IMG/VR virus record: IMGVR_UViG_3300044844_001686
Span: 1-64,000 of that record
DNA: 64,000 nt
Source of the DNA: a virus
Reading direction: 5' to 3' (one strand)
The translations under genes and the position numbers were made by a program. The notes beneath the pieces are model-generated. The model saw nothing but the letters and a program-made list of their open reading frames with translations, was not told where the DNA came from and made no database searches. Shown here piece by piece: positions 42,801-51,027 of this stretch (its first letter is position 1; each line of letters starts with the position of its first letter).

Positions 42801-45800
42801 TTCTTTAAATTCTCCACCAGAAACCGCAACTTTTAGAAGATTTGGTAATCTGACGTTTTCGTTAATGTTTACGTTATCGAAATAACAATTTAGCGGGGTA
42901 TTAATTAATAAACCTTTAGTTTTAAACTCAATTTCTTGCGCTCGAACAAAGGGCATTATATTAATATCTGTAATGAAATCGTTGGTTTCTATAAAGTTTG
43001 TATTTAAATCTTTGTAGTATCCATATAAACTATCCCTCGATTCTTGCCAAGTTTTTAGGAACTCTTTTGTTATAGTAGTACCACCAGCAGAATCAACTAT
43101 TCTAGTTGTATCAACCAATTTTTCTGTAGTAGTTCCAGCAACGAGTTTCCAATCAGACTGACTTAAAAGATTTACTTGATCGGATGGTTCATAGAATTTA
43201 AACGCTGGGTCGGCTATCAATAAACTTGGTAGTTTTAAGTTATCGACATAAGTATCCATTGGAGGGGACAAATCCAAGTCTCCAACAACATCAATAACAG
43301 CAACAGGGTTGACGTTTATAGTTCTGCTTGCTAGTTTTTGTTCAATAACTGGTTTTTTTGTAAATGGTAACGTGTAGAATTTATTTGTTTTGTTGCTTGT
43401 TATTGCAAAATCTGTTAATTGAGAATTATCAATCGCTCCCATATTTCTAGAAAGAGCAGAACACTGCAACTTCCAATTTTCTACTGTATGTGAAGCAGTT
43501 AAAGACCTTTCAAGTTTTAATACAGCGCTATTGAAGTCGTAATTTGCAGTATCAGAAGCAGAGAATCCAGTAAAATCATCTGCTAGTATACCATATTTAA
43601 ACCTATTTAATCCGTTTTCGTCTGGAATTTGTAAAGATTCCGCGTTCTTTTCTAATAAACTTAGGGAAGTATAATATTCAATATTATTAACTCTCTTTTC
43701 CAAATCGGAAATGTTCTTCATCTTCCATGTTTTATGGGCTATTTTTTGAATTGCAATATTTGTTACTTTTGAATTTTCTCCAGTTATATATGCTGTATAT
43801 GGGTCTAAATTTATTTTGGCAATATCCATAGAAGCATCTGGTATGGTTGGAAATTTTGGATATTGCGCAGGAACTCCTTGTACGATTTCAAATGTTCTAT
43901 CTTTTGTTAATATTAAAATGTCCTTTCTACCTAGATAGTATTCATAATCTCCAGTAAATGCAGTTAGGTAATTTGGAACAATGTAATCTTTATCAAAAAC
44001 GAAATTTGCATCTCCATTTTTTCTGGTTGGTCTGAAGTCAATACTATCAGACGCACTATATACATCGCCATTTTTAGCGGTATAATTAGAATTTAATACT
44101 TCGGAATATTCTTCTTTTCTTACACCCTTAAAATAAGACATTACGCTAAAGTAACCTATATCACCAGAATGTGAATAGTAATCGAATATTACTAATAAAT
44201 TACCTTTTCTTATTGGAGCGCCAAAATTTAATTGAATATATGCGTGATCATAATACGAATCTTTTTGTCCACTATTAAAAGTGTAATATTTCGTAACGTC
44301 TGTTACATTAGTTAAAGTGGAATTCGGGGCTGTTGAAGAATTTGCTGTTTCATATATTTTAAGAATCCTTTTTACGTCACAAACATATAAACTTTGTATT
44401 TGTGTTATTGGTACTAATTCTGCAAAGGGAATATAAACTTGACCTAAAGCCGAATTAAATCTAATATTACCTTTATCGACAACAGAAGTTCCTGTTGAAT
44501 AGTAAGAAGTATTGCCTTGGTATAATTCTTTAGTTCTTAAAATATTCGTAGCGTCGGCATTATTGACGTTTAATTTAGAAATAATATCAATATCAAAAGA
44601 AATATTACCGAGATTAGAAATTTCTAATTTAGCAGACTGTCTGTTAGTTGGTTCTACAATAACTTTTCTTGAAATCGTGTCAAAGGTCAAAATTTGTCCA
44701 TTAGCACTTCTTGACACTATAAAATTCGATTTTATTTGATCTGCACTTAAAGAACCTGAACCAGAGAAAGTCGTTGAATTTGGAGCCGTTAAATATAATT
44801 CCAGTTTACCGTTTGCGAATTGTAAAGATTGGTCTGCGTATAGATATGTTCCCTGATAACTGGTATCTGTTAATTGTTTAACATAAGAATGTCCAAGGTT
44901 CCACACCATTTCTGGATCGCTTGGCTCGACCAATTTGGCATAACCAGTAGAAAACCCTCTTTCTTTACCGTGTTGAGAATTTATATTACTTCTTATCGTT
45001 TTTGACACGGGAGAAGTGGATAGTACAATACTTTCTGCGTCTTTTATGCCAAAATTTAGTGTGTATTTTGAAGTGGAATCTATTCTTTCAGAAAAATTTG
45101 AGCTAACTACAATCATGCCGCTAGAGTAAGATTCGACGATTGTTCTAGTATCTCCGGCACTAGACCCAGAAGTAATAGAAACCGTAACTCCAACATAAGC
45201 ATTTGCAGTAGTAGTAAAAGTTCCAGACTGTAACCATAAACGGTCAAATGTTGGTGCAGTATTCGCCGCAGCCCCATTTATGTTTCTTGTTTGTATATCG
45301 GTAACAAACATTTTATAAACGATAGAATCTGGATTAGAAATATCGCCAGAATATTGTTCTAAGTTCCTCACATAAGAAGTTCCGACTAAAGTTTTATTAT
45401 ATTCTGTGGTTGAAGAAACATTTATATTATTATAAGGTACGCAATGAATATCTACTTTTGGTAATTTCGTTATTTCGAAAAACCCTTCTAAATTATCAAC
45501 ATAGAAATAGTTTCCATACTCAAAATATACAGTCGCATTATTACTAGATTCTGTTGTTCTTGCTCTTTGACCAAGAATGCCAATATCAGATTGATTTTCT
45601 ACTCTATACCCATTTACATAAGCAACACCCTTTCCTACAGTCATAATATAAGAATTTGCGTCTGCTGGATTTATTTTTGGCGTAAATGCGAAATCGTTTA
45701 CAATATAGTTTCCGTTTGTTTCTGAAGTCCTTTTGGCGAAATAATCATCAATAACAGAATATACAGTATTGTTTACTTGCTTTTTTATTTCTCCTTCTTC

Positions 45801-46637
45801 CATTCTGACCAATTCAATGAAGCTTTGGTCGTCACCAATGGATAAAGGTCTGGTTTCTAAATCCAATTCAATGACGTATCTATCTGCGCCAGGAGCCTGA
45901 TAATTGGATGCACCAATAGCTGGATCTAATAAAGAAGGGTCGTCAACATAATCATAAACTGTTTCGTTTATATTTAAACCCACTCTTAATGTTGGTTTAT
46001 TTCCATACTTATCAAGAATTGCAATTTGCGGTTGAACTCCAACAAAATTACCAATAGTATATTTTGAATAAGTTCCGTCTGGATTTTGAATATTTGAGTA
46101 ACTATATCCATTTACGACAAAGAAAACCCCTTCTGCAATATGAGCGACAGAAGATTTTCCAGAATGATTTGCTGAAGTTAATTGTGCAGTAAAATTAGAA
46201 TCGTCAGCAGAATAAATTATATCTCCAGCATCAAATTGTTGTCCGGAAATATAAGAAACAATTAAAGTTGGGGCTTCTGCGGAAACTTCGTTAACAAAAG
46301 TTTCTTCTGCTACTGCAAGAACTCTAGCAATAACAGTTCCAGTATCGTCCCTAATGATTCTATTGAGAAAATTATTTACATCAATAGAATTTTCTTCATA
46401 TTCTGGTAATAGTCGAAGATAATAACAATCGGTATTGATGGTTACATTACCTCCAGTTACTGGGGTATTTTGTGAAAAAATATGAAATGCAAATTTGGAA
46501 ATTTGATCCTGTAAAATCGTTTGGGATTGAGTCAATTCCCTTGCCTGAATCGCTTTTCCAGGTTTGAAAAGAATTCTGTGAAAATGTTTATTAGGATCGA
46601 AATCGTCTCTGTACGGCTCAACATTAAAATTTAGCAT
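39870..46637 (-). CDS. Very large baseplate-associated protein (DUF4815-like)
   Basis: 2255 aa, the largest protein in the window. The N-terminal 400 residues carry the DUF4815-type pattern: YRDDFDPNKHFHRILFKPGK, QARELTQSQTILQDQISKFA, then YIVNDFAFTPKINPADANSY and VGKGVAYVNGYRVE. The middle and C-terminal parts are beta-rich, with LASRTINVNPVAVIDVVGDL and a large region after an eight-proline linker (about 41775-41800). The C-terminal domain includes WLAAQNDFALAST-like and KVVMTTTDPTYVPFLTDIRA segments. Similar giant proteins occupy this place in cyanophage genomes, where they are thought to be virion proteins. It has only a near-consensus promoter upstream. Confidence 0.85.
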   Translation of the reverse strand: MLNFNVEPYRDDFDPNKHFHRILFKPGKAIQARELTQSQTILQDQISKFAFHIFSQNTPVTGGNVTINTDCYYLRLLPEYEENSIDVNNFLNRIIRDDTGTVIARVLAVAEETFVNEVSAEAPTLIVSYISGQQFDAGDIIYSADDSNFTAQLTSANHSGKSSVAHIAEGVFFVVNGYSYSNIQNPDGTYSKYTIGNFVGVQPQIAILDKYGNKPTLRVGLNINETVYDYVDDPSLLDPAIGASNYQAPGADRYVIELDLETRPLSIGDDQSFIELVRMEEGEIKKQVNNTVYSVIDDYFAKRTSETNGNYIVNDFAFTPKINPADANSYIMTVGKGVAYVNGYRVENQSDIGILGQRARTTESSNNATVYFEYGNYFYVDNLEGFFEITKLPKVDIHCVPYNNINVSSTTEYNKTLVGTSYVRNLEQYSGDISNPDSIVYKMFVTDIQTRNINGAAANTAPTFDRLWLQSGTFTTTANAYVGVTVSITSGSSAGDTRTIVESYSSGMIVVSSNFSERIDSTSKYTLNFGIKDAESIVLSTSPVSKTIRSNINSQHGKERGFSTGYAKLVEPSDPEMVWNLGHSYVKQLTDTSYQGTYLYADQSLQFANGKLELYLTAPNSTTFSGSGSLSADQIKSNFIVSRSANGQILTFDTISRKVIVEPTNRQSAKLEISNLGNISFDIDIISKLNVNNADATNILRTKELYQGNTSYYSTGTSVVDKGNIRFNSALGQVYIPFAELVPITQIQSLYVCDVKRILKIYETANSSTAPNSTLTNVTDVTKYYTFNSGQKDSYYDHAYIQLNFGAPIRKGNLLVIFDYYSHSGDIGYFSVMSYFKGVRKEEYSEVLNSNYTAKNGDVYSASDSIDFRPTRKNGDANFVFDKDYIVPNYLTAFTGDYEYYLGRKDILILTKDRTFEIVQGVPAQYPKFPTIPDASMDIAKINLDPYTAYITGENSKVTNIAIQKIAHKTWKMKNISDLEKRVNNIEYYTSLSLLEKNAESLQIPDENGLNRFKYGILADDFTGFSASDTANYDFNSAVLKLERSLTASHTVENWKLQCSALSRNMGAIDNSQLTDFAITSNKTNKFYTLPFTKKPVIEQKLASRTINVNPVAVIDVVGDLDLSPPMDTYVDNLKLPSLLIADPAFKFYEPSDQVNLLSQSDWKLVAGTTTEKLVDTTRIVDSAGGTTITKEFLKTWQESRDSLYGYYKDLNTNFIETNDFITDINIMPFVRAQEIEFKTKGLLINTPLNCYFDNVNINENVRLPNLLKVAVSGGEFKEGDVIGYLSAGVFVPTGKILGVAYEPVSRFPSGALTTLRLRMLHQYLYVVGDIGITRYAAPDTNSINVGVFNTNGSFSRTTASGVLVETLHSSGLLGAVSGGTAQTADLYEDETGRDYSAISRAESLGQNNNTYLPKTLFKRTVRRQLGVTSITLSSMASSTNNFYKDAIVTIFNPNPINDEWSSSAVISAYNGSTKVATLSTTINVEISSATIYSISRNTSIFKTSASTPLATSRNNPVNFSEPMPFMSSVNGMFCGIFKVPGGKFFSGTKVFRVDNGIDGNANSATTYAESSFFASNLATQSQSLQFASKIPGWTETDKINKSSTRKEQEYIAPPPPPPPPEDPLCQSFIVEGNLYPNGVFLKSLSLFFRTRSIDQPIYIYLVETLNGYPTSKVLENSKVIIDPLVVNTSERPHYLDQNSKTTFEFDVPVYIKPDILYAFVVRSSSLEYTCWLAAQNDFALASTSKNLPTDPDPQTTAKLSSNPYVGTLFVSQNAITWSAEQTKSLMFTIDACEFDVSKTPNIDFVIPKSAPRSKPIDFASAYFKDDLQVIANTTYSVFSQRNSIEYDKLNLSTSDFTPTQTKINYSYDTTPKNTWLLTGTKTPINPGRYGTPSADQFLTDGRGARIIAGNSNNSLVMTAQLTSSNKWVSPMISDDGVSLYTTKWLINDLGVYDYNINIVDGGKNYSNTTTGVRIEADGYGVGALADVVVDPSNGNSISKIVFANNGRNYAVRPKLYLSTISTANTVSGNDNIIFKTENGSIANGSIWYGQSISNGNSSFVTTVVSANNANGWVTVSNNVFGTSTNQTFYIDGEPRFENGKPAIIINCETCTRTGNGLAKYISKRVVLAPGDEAGDLRVYYTAYKPLNTEIYVYYKILSGEDEQKFDDGTWQIMTPISSTNRVSSTRTDLIEYVAAPGKDNIANNNIVYTSSSGATYSTFNQFAIKVVMTTTDPTYVPFLTDIRAIALPAGTGMR

Positions 46638-46669
46638 TTAACTTTTCCTTCAGTAAAGATGTTTTTAAC

Positions 46670-46677
46670 TATTTATT
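46670..46677 (-). promoter_or_regulatory. Near-consensus late promoter for the 2255-aa gene
   Basis: AATAAATA on the minus strand (7 of 8 matches to TATAAATA), about 30 nt before ATG 46637, in the only sizeable gap of this part of the cluster. Confidence 0.5.
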
Positions 46678-46679
46678 TG

Positions 46680-48542
46680 TTAAAATTTTATGACTAATCT
46701 GAATAATTCCAAACCGTCGCTGCTCCTCTGGATTTCTTGGCGGTTTTCTATATGGATTATGTGTCCTGTATACTTTATCAAATCTGGATCAAATACTTGC
46801 AGCAAAGTTCTGGCGGTACCAGAAGATAATCCATATATGGAAGAACCATTAACATAAGTACCATTTAAGTTAATCAGTCTAAGTTTATTTGGGGCTGACT
46901 CGAAATTTACGCAAGTTGCAGTAAACGTAGAGTTTGCAAAATTTGCATTATTTGGTGTCTGATATACTATTTCTCCATCCTGAAACGTACCAAAACCGTT
47001 AGAAACAATAATATCAGTAGATGTGGCATAAGTTTCCGCGTTAGCAACGTATGGATATGTACTATTAGCAGTAGGACTAGAAAGTAACCCTATTTGTCTT
47101 ATTTGCATGTCTGTTGGAAGTTTATTACCTTCAGATTCTTGAAACAAGAAAGCGACCATCACTCGATCACATCCCATCTCAGACATAATATCTGCACCAT
47201 TTCCCCCTATTGGAGATATAGAAGCAATCGCAGAGGCATTATTTCCTGTTGCTGAAGATATAACGACGTTAGCGGTGGTATAATTATATCCTGGATTTCT
47301 TACTACAATATTTTGAATTTTTTTTGTTGTTTGATCTACTTCCGCATAGGCAGAAGCACCCAAACCGTCTCCCATAATAGAAACATCAACAAGGGCTAAT
47401 GATAAATCATAACCAGAACCACCATTTGTTACATTTATTACTTCTATTCCACCAGCCTTTTCGTTAGAAAATTTCGCTTCTGGTGGTGTTGAAATTGGAA
47501 TAGGAATCCAATTTTCATCCATAAACTGCTGAAGTTTACCATAAGAAATAGTAAACATATATTTCCATTTATACCCATCGTCTGGGTCGTAGAAAATATT
47601 AGTAGTATCATCAAAATTACCAGCAACGAAATACGGTTCTACTGTAGAAACGCCACCATTATTATTCCAAAGACATTTAAATACCTGATAAAATTGATTC
47701 ATTACATAGAATTTATATACCGGAGTTCCATCAGAATTTTTTTCATATAAATCAATATCATCTCTATAGTAATCGTATACTTCCCCTTCAGACCAATTTA
47801 TTCTTCTTACTACCGGAGAAATATTATTTGAAGTAATTTTCTTCAAATAAAACATATTTTTAAATATTTGTTTTTTATATTTTATGGTATCTTTTGGTTT
47901 TGGTGGGTGATCGTTATCATTAACTAAAGTAACAGTAGAAGAACTATTAATTGGAGGATAATCCATTAAAGGCTCGTTTAGAGTTATCGTTTTAGTTGAA
48001 GCGTCATATCCAACTACGCTTCTATAATAATTTAATTCTCCAGGATCGTTTAAAATATCAATTTTAACCGCACAATCAGAATAAAAATTATCCTTATTAG
48101 ACAAAGCCCCATTATCATTCAAAGTTATTTTATTATCATTAGGAATAAACCCAGTAAAAGTGAATTTACCTACTGAAGTTTTCGTTGCGTTTTTACTTAA
48201 CGTTAAAACAAAATCTTCATAATTTATTTGATCAACTACTGTATTTGCTGGAACGTTTTCATGAGAAACTTTTTGCCCAATAAAAAAATCATTCAGAGTT
48301 GGTTCGTTTACTATAATTAAACTATTAGAATTTTCAATAATAGCAGCATCTCTAATAATAATCGTTTCAGCTGCATTACTTGAGTAAGAAGTTTCGTTCC
48401 AAGGGTCATTATAAGAAATGAACCCGTACAAAGATTGCAAATTTTTGTTATCTGGAGGTAAAATTACCTGCGGAGCGTAAAAAAATTGAGTAATTTCGTA
48501 ACTATTACTATCATTAGTTAATATGCTGTTATTTGCTATCAT
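46680..48542 (-). CDS. 8: Baseplate wedge protein gp8
   Basis: 620 aa from ATG 48542, which overlaps the preceding stop codon as TAATG. A TTG five codons earlier is less likely. T4 gp8 is 334 aa, and the longer form is common in aquatic T4-like phages. Recognisable features are FFYAPQVILPPDNKNLQSLY at the start, INWSEGEVYDYYRDDIDLYE, FYVMNQFYQVFKCLWNNNGG, the gp8-like YDPDDGYKWKYMFTISYGKL, and the C-terminal HIIHIENRQEIQRSSDGLEL. Inserted beta domains (GGSGYDLSLALVDVSI, VVRNPGYNYTTANVVI) account for the length. gp8 bridges the inner and outer baseplate wedge. Confidence 0.85.
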   Translation of the reverse strand: MIANNSILTNDSNSYEITQFFYAPQVILPPDNKNLQSLYGFISYNDPWNETSYSSNAAETIIIRDAAIIENSNSLIIVNEPTLNDFFIGQKVSHENVPANTVVDQINYEDFVLTLSKNATKTSVGKFTFTGFIPNDNKITLNDNGALSNKDNFYSDCAVKIDILNDPGELNYYRSVVGYDASTKTITLNEPLMDYPPINSSSTVTLVNDNDHPPKPKDTIKYKKQIFKNMFYLKKITSNNISPVVRRINWSEGEVYDYYRDDIDLYEKNSDGTPVYKFYVMNQFYQVFKCLWNNNGGVSTVEPYFVAGNFDDTTNIFYDPDDGYKWKYMFTISYGKLQQFMDENWIPIPISTPPEAKFSNEKAGGIEVINVTNGGSGYDLSLALVDVSIMGDGLGASAYAEVDQTTKKIQNIVVRNPGYNYTTANVVISSATGNNASAIASISPIGGNGADIMSEMGCDRVMVAFLFQESEGNKLPTDMQIRQIGLLSSPTANSTYPYVANAETYATSTDIIVSNGFGTFQDGEIVYQTPNNANFANSTFTATCVNFESAPNKLRLINLNGTYVNGSSIYGLSSGTARTLLQVFDPDLIKYTGHIIHIENRQEIQRSSDGLELFRLVIKF

Positions 48543-49594
48543 TATACTATTACCCAACCTCTAGTAGAATCTATATAACACATTGTTATAGAAACGTTTG
48601 GTACGTCTATTTTTAAATGTTCGTTTGGAGCAAGACCGTGTATTCTCGTACCATTATACTGAATGGTATTATTCTTAGATGGAGACATATTAGTAAAGTA
48701 TATGAATGTATTTTCTTTAGGAACTCCAGCAGGAAGTTTTACGTGAATATTACTATTGACATCACCTAAAATTATATATCTATTGTTAGCAATGGTTACT
48801 AAATTATTTTGAGAGCTTGTGACATAATTAATTGCTGGTTTTATTATACAATTATTTGCATAATTATAAGAAGAATTTGCGTGATTATATATAAAAGCCC
48901 CGTCAAGCGTTATAGATTCTCCCAACCTCAATTGTTTTCCACCAGTAATACCATTTAACGTATTGATAGTTATTGGGTTGGCTCCTATAGTCAAAGGTTG
49001 GCCAAGGGATAAAGATTTATTAAGACCGCCGTCTATAGTTATACCGTTTGTTGCCGTCAATGCTATAGGCGAAACAGAAACCGATAAACTTTGCCCCAAA
49101 GATAATTTGGTGTTATCTGGATTAGAAGATAGCAAAGAAACTCCACCAGATGAAAACAAAGAAATAGCCGAATTTGCTTTATTAAAGGCAGAATTAGCGT
49201 GATTATATGCAACGTTTGCGTGTTGTCTGGCAACATTTGCTCTAGAAAACGCACCGTTTGCATAAATTGAAGCAGAATTAGCTGTATTGTAGGAAGCATT
49301 TGAGTGATTAAATGTTGTTGTATCGCTGATTAAAAGAACATCACCCAAATTAGCAGTCGCTATAGAAGACCCGTTGGCTTTTAGTCCACCCTCAGTTTGA
49401 AATTTAAGGTATGGAAAAGGTAGGGGATCTCCAAAATATTCTGAAAGATATTTTAATAAAGCGTCTAGAGAAAGCCTTTTGGTTTTCATCTCGTTAACAT
49501 TAACTATGGCGAACCAAGTATTACTTGGATTGCCAGCCATAGTTCTTTCTGTTTCTGGCGGAAGTTGAGAAATTCTTATGATAGGTGTAGACAT
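48542..49594 (-). CDS. Short-fibre-like structural protein with ANSA repeats (350 aa)
   Basis: The N-terminus (IRISQLPPETERTMAGNPSN, LDALLKYLSEYFGDPLPFPY) looks like a baseplate-binding domain. Residues about 85-150 have 7-residue ANSAF/HANSAF repeats (NHANSAFNKANSAISLF) that fit a trimeric coiled coil. A beta-rich repeat region follows (LSLGQSLSVSVSPIALTATN, GITIDGGLNKSLSLGQPLTI), and the C-terminal domain has VHVK-like ANVAY patterns ending SITMCYIDSTRGWVIV. It probably forms a short trimeric fibre or wedge decoration. It lies between gp8 and the tailspike-like gene, where T4 has gp9-gp12. Confidence 0.78.
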   Translation of the reverse strand: MSTPIIRISQLPPETERTMAGNPSNTWFAIVNVNEMKTKRLSLDALLKYLSEYFGDPLPFPYLKFQTEGGLKANGSSIATANLGDVLLISDTTTFNHSNASYNTANSASIYANGAFSRANVARQHANVAYNHANSAFNKANSAISLFSSGGVSLLSSNPDNTKLSLGQSLSVSVSPIALTATNGITIDGGLNKSLSLGQPLTIGANPITINTLNGITGGKQLRLGESITLDGAFIYNHANSSYNYANNCIIKPAINYVTSSQNNLVTIANNRYIILGDVNSNIHVKLPAGVPKENTFIYFTNMSPSKNNTIQYNGTRIHGLAPNEHLKIDVPNVSITMCYIDSTRGWVIV

Positions 49595-49604
49595 TTATTT
49601 ACCT

Positions 49605-51020
49605 TTATTCTGAGGCGTTTTCTATATTATTAACTTTCAAGGTATTAGGACCGACAATATTTATTCTCTTTCTTGTTATATTGTTGGAGATAATGTTTTT
49701 ATCACTTGTTCCTGTTTCTATGATATTATTAGCCAAATCGCTATCAAATATACTATTAACAATCTGCCCTTTAAAAGAATTAGAAATTACTACATCATTA
49801 TTACAGTTACTTGAAATGACAGAAGAAACTATATAATTTTTACAATTTGATAATTCAACACCTTTAGAAAAAGAATATCCAAATTCTGCATCAATCTTAA
49901 TATCTGATATTTTCGCATTAACACAAAGTAAAGAGCTACTATTGCCGGAAACTCCGATAGGAATACAATTAACAGTACCGTTAGATCTAAAACCAATACT
50001 AGATATAGAAATATTATCGGGACTTAGAGAGGTGTTGGATTTTGTATATTTAAGGACAGTAGAATTATTTGCTAACGTTACAAATATCGAAGAGTTACTT
50101 CCGTCGCCTTTAATGCTTATACCAGGATTAATATTCAAAGTGGTAACACCATAAAAGCCAGAAGGGATAAAGATCGTTCCAAAAGGAATAGAATTAATAA
50201 CGTTTTGCAAATTTACCGTATCGTCTGTAACACCATCACCAACAACATTAAATCTTTTCGCGTTAACGATAGGATATAGATTTAATTCAGAAACCAAAGA
50301 TTCATGTGTGCTGTTTGCCAAACTATACGCAGAAGATAATTTTATATCAGTATTTGCTGCAATAAATAACGCATTGTTTGCAACACTCAATGCTGTAAAA
50401 GCGTTTGTGTTTGCATTTTGAGAATCGCCTATTGCAGTTTGCGCTAAATCGTAAGCTACAGTTGAATTTGTGTTTGCAAATTGTGCAGATATAGAAGCTG
50501 AATTTGCTGTATCATATATTTGTTGTAATTTAGCGTTTACCCCTATAGCATAAGAATTTGCAGAATTTGCTTGAATAAATGCGGCGTTTGCTTGAATAAA
50601 CGCATTAGCGGAAAAAGAAACCCCGGAATTAGCAACGCCAAAAATTATATTTGAGATATCATATAAAGAATTAGAGAAACTATATACAGAGGATAATTTT
50701 ATTTCTGTATTAGAGAGTGTGTTTGCCGTAGTGTTTGCGAAATTATAAGAAGCATTAGCCCAATTATATGCTGAATTGGCATAAACGAACGCTGAATTGG
50801 CGTAATTAGCAGCAGAATTTGATGCATCGTAAGAAGCATTAGCTTTTACAAAGGATTGATTCGCCTTTAAAAATGCTTCGGCAACAATAAACGATTTTAG
50901 GTTTGCTGCGGTTATTTTTACGCTATTATTTGGGGTTTCGTTAATAACGTTTACCCCTATTAATAATGTATTACTTGTTGGATTACCTAGATTTGGTAAA
51001 CTGCTGGTTATTATTCCCAT
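49605..51020 (-). CDS. Tailspike-like beta-helix protein (471 aa)
   Basis: An N-terminal attachment region (SSLPNLGNPTSNTLLIGVNV) leads into a long coiled coil of 7-residue repeats (AYNWANASYNFANTTANT, FIQANAAFIQANSANSYA; about 50-245). Residues about 255-465 start with AKRFNVVGDGVTDDTVNLQN, the signature of the pectate-lyase-3/beta-helix family. Right-handed beta-helix turns follow (GVTTLNINPGISIKGDGSNS; then VELSNCKNYIVSSVISSNCN). Such domains often cut host surface polysaccharide, but the catalytic residues cannot be confirmed here. It is a candidate depolymerase or glycan-binding spike. Confidence 0.82.
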   Translation of the reverse strand: MGIITSSLPNLGNPTSNTLLIGVNVINETPNNSVKITAANLKSFIVAEAFLKANQSFVKANASYDASNSAANYANSAFVYANSAYNWANASYNFANTTANTLSNTEIKLSSVYSFSNSLYDISNIIFGVANSGVSFSANAFIQANAAFIQANSANSYAIGVNAKLQQIYDTANSASISAQFANTNSTVAYDLAQTAIGDSQNANTNAFTALSVANNALFIAANTDIKLSSAYSLANSTHESLVSELNLYPIVNAKRFNVVGDGVTDDTVNLQNVINSIPFGTIFIPSGFYGVTTLNINPGISIKGDGSNSSIFVTLANNSTVLKYTKSNTSLSPDNISISSIGFRSNGTVNCIPIGVSGNSSSLLCVNAKISDIKIDAEFGYSFSKGVELSNCKNYIVSSVISSNCNNDVVISNSFKGQIVNSIFDSDLANNIIETGTSDKNIISNNITRKRINIVGPNTLKVNNIENASE

Positions 51021-51027
51021 ATTAAAC

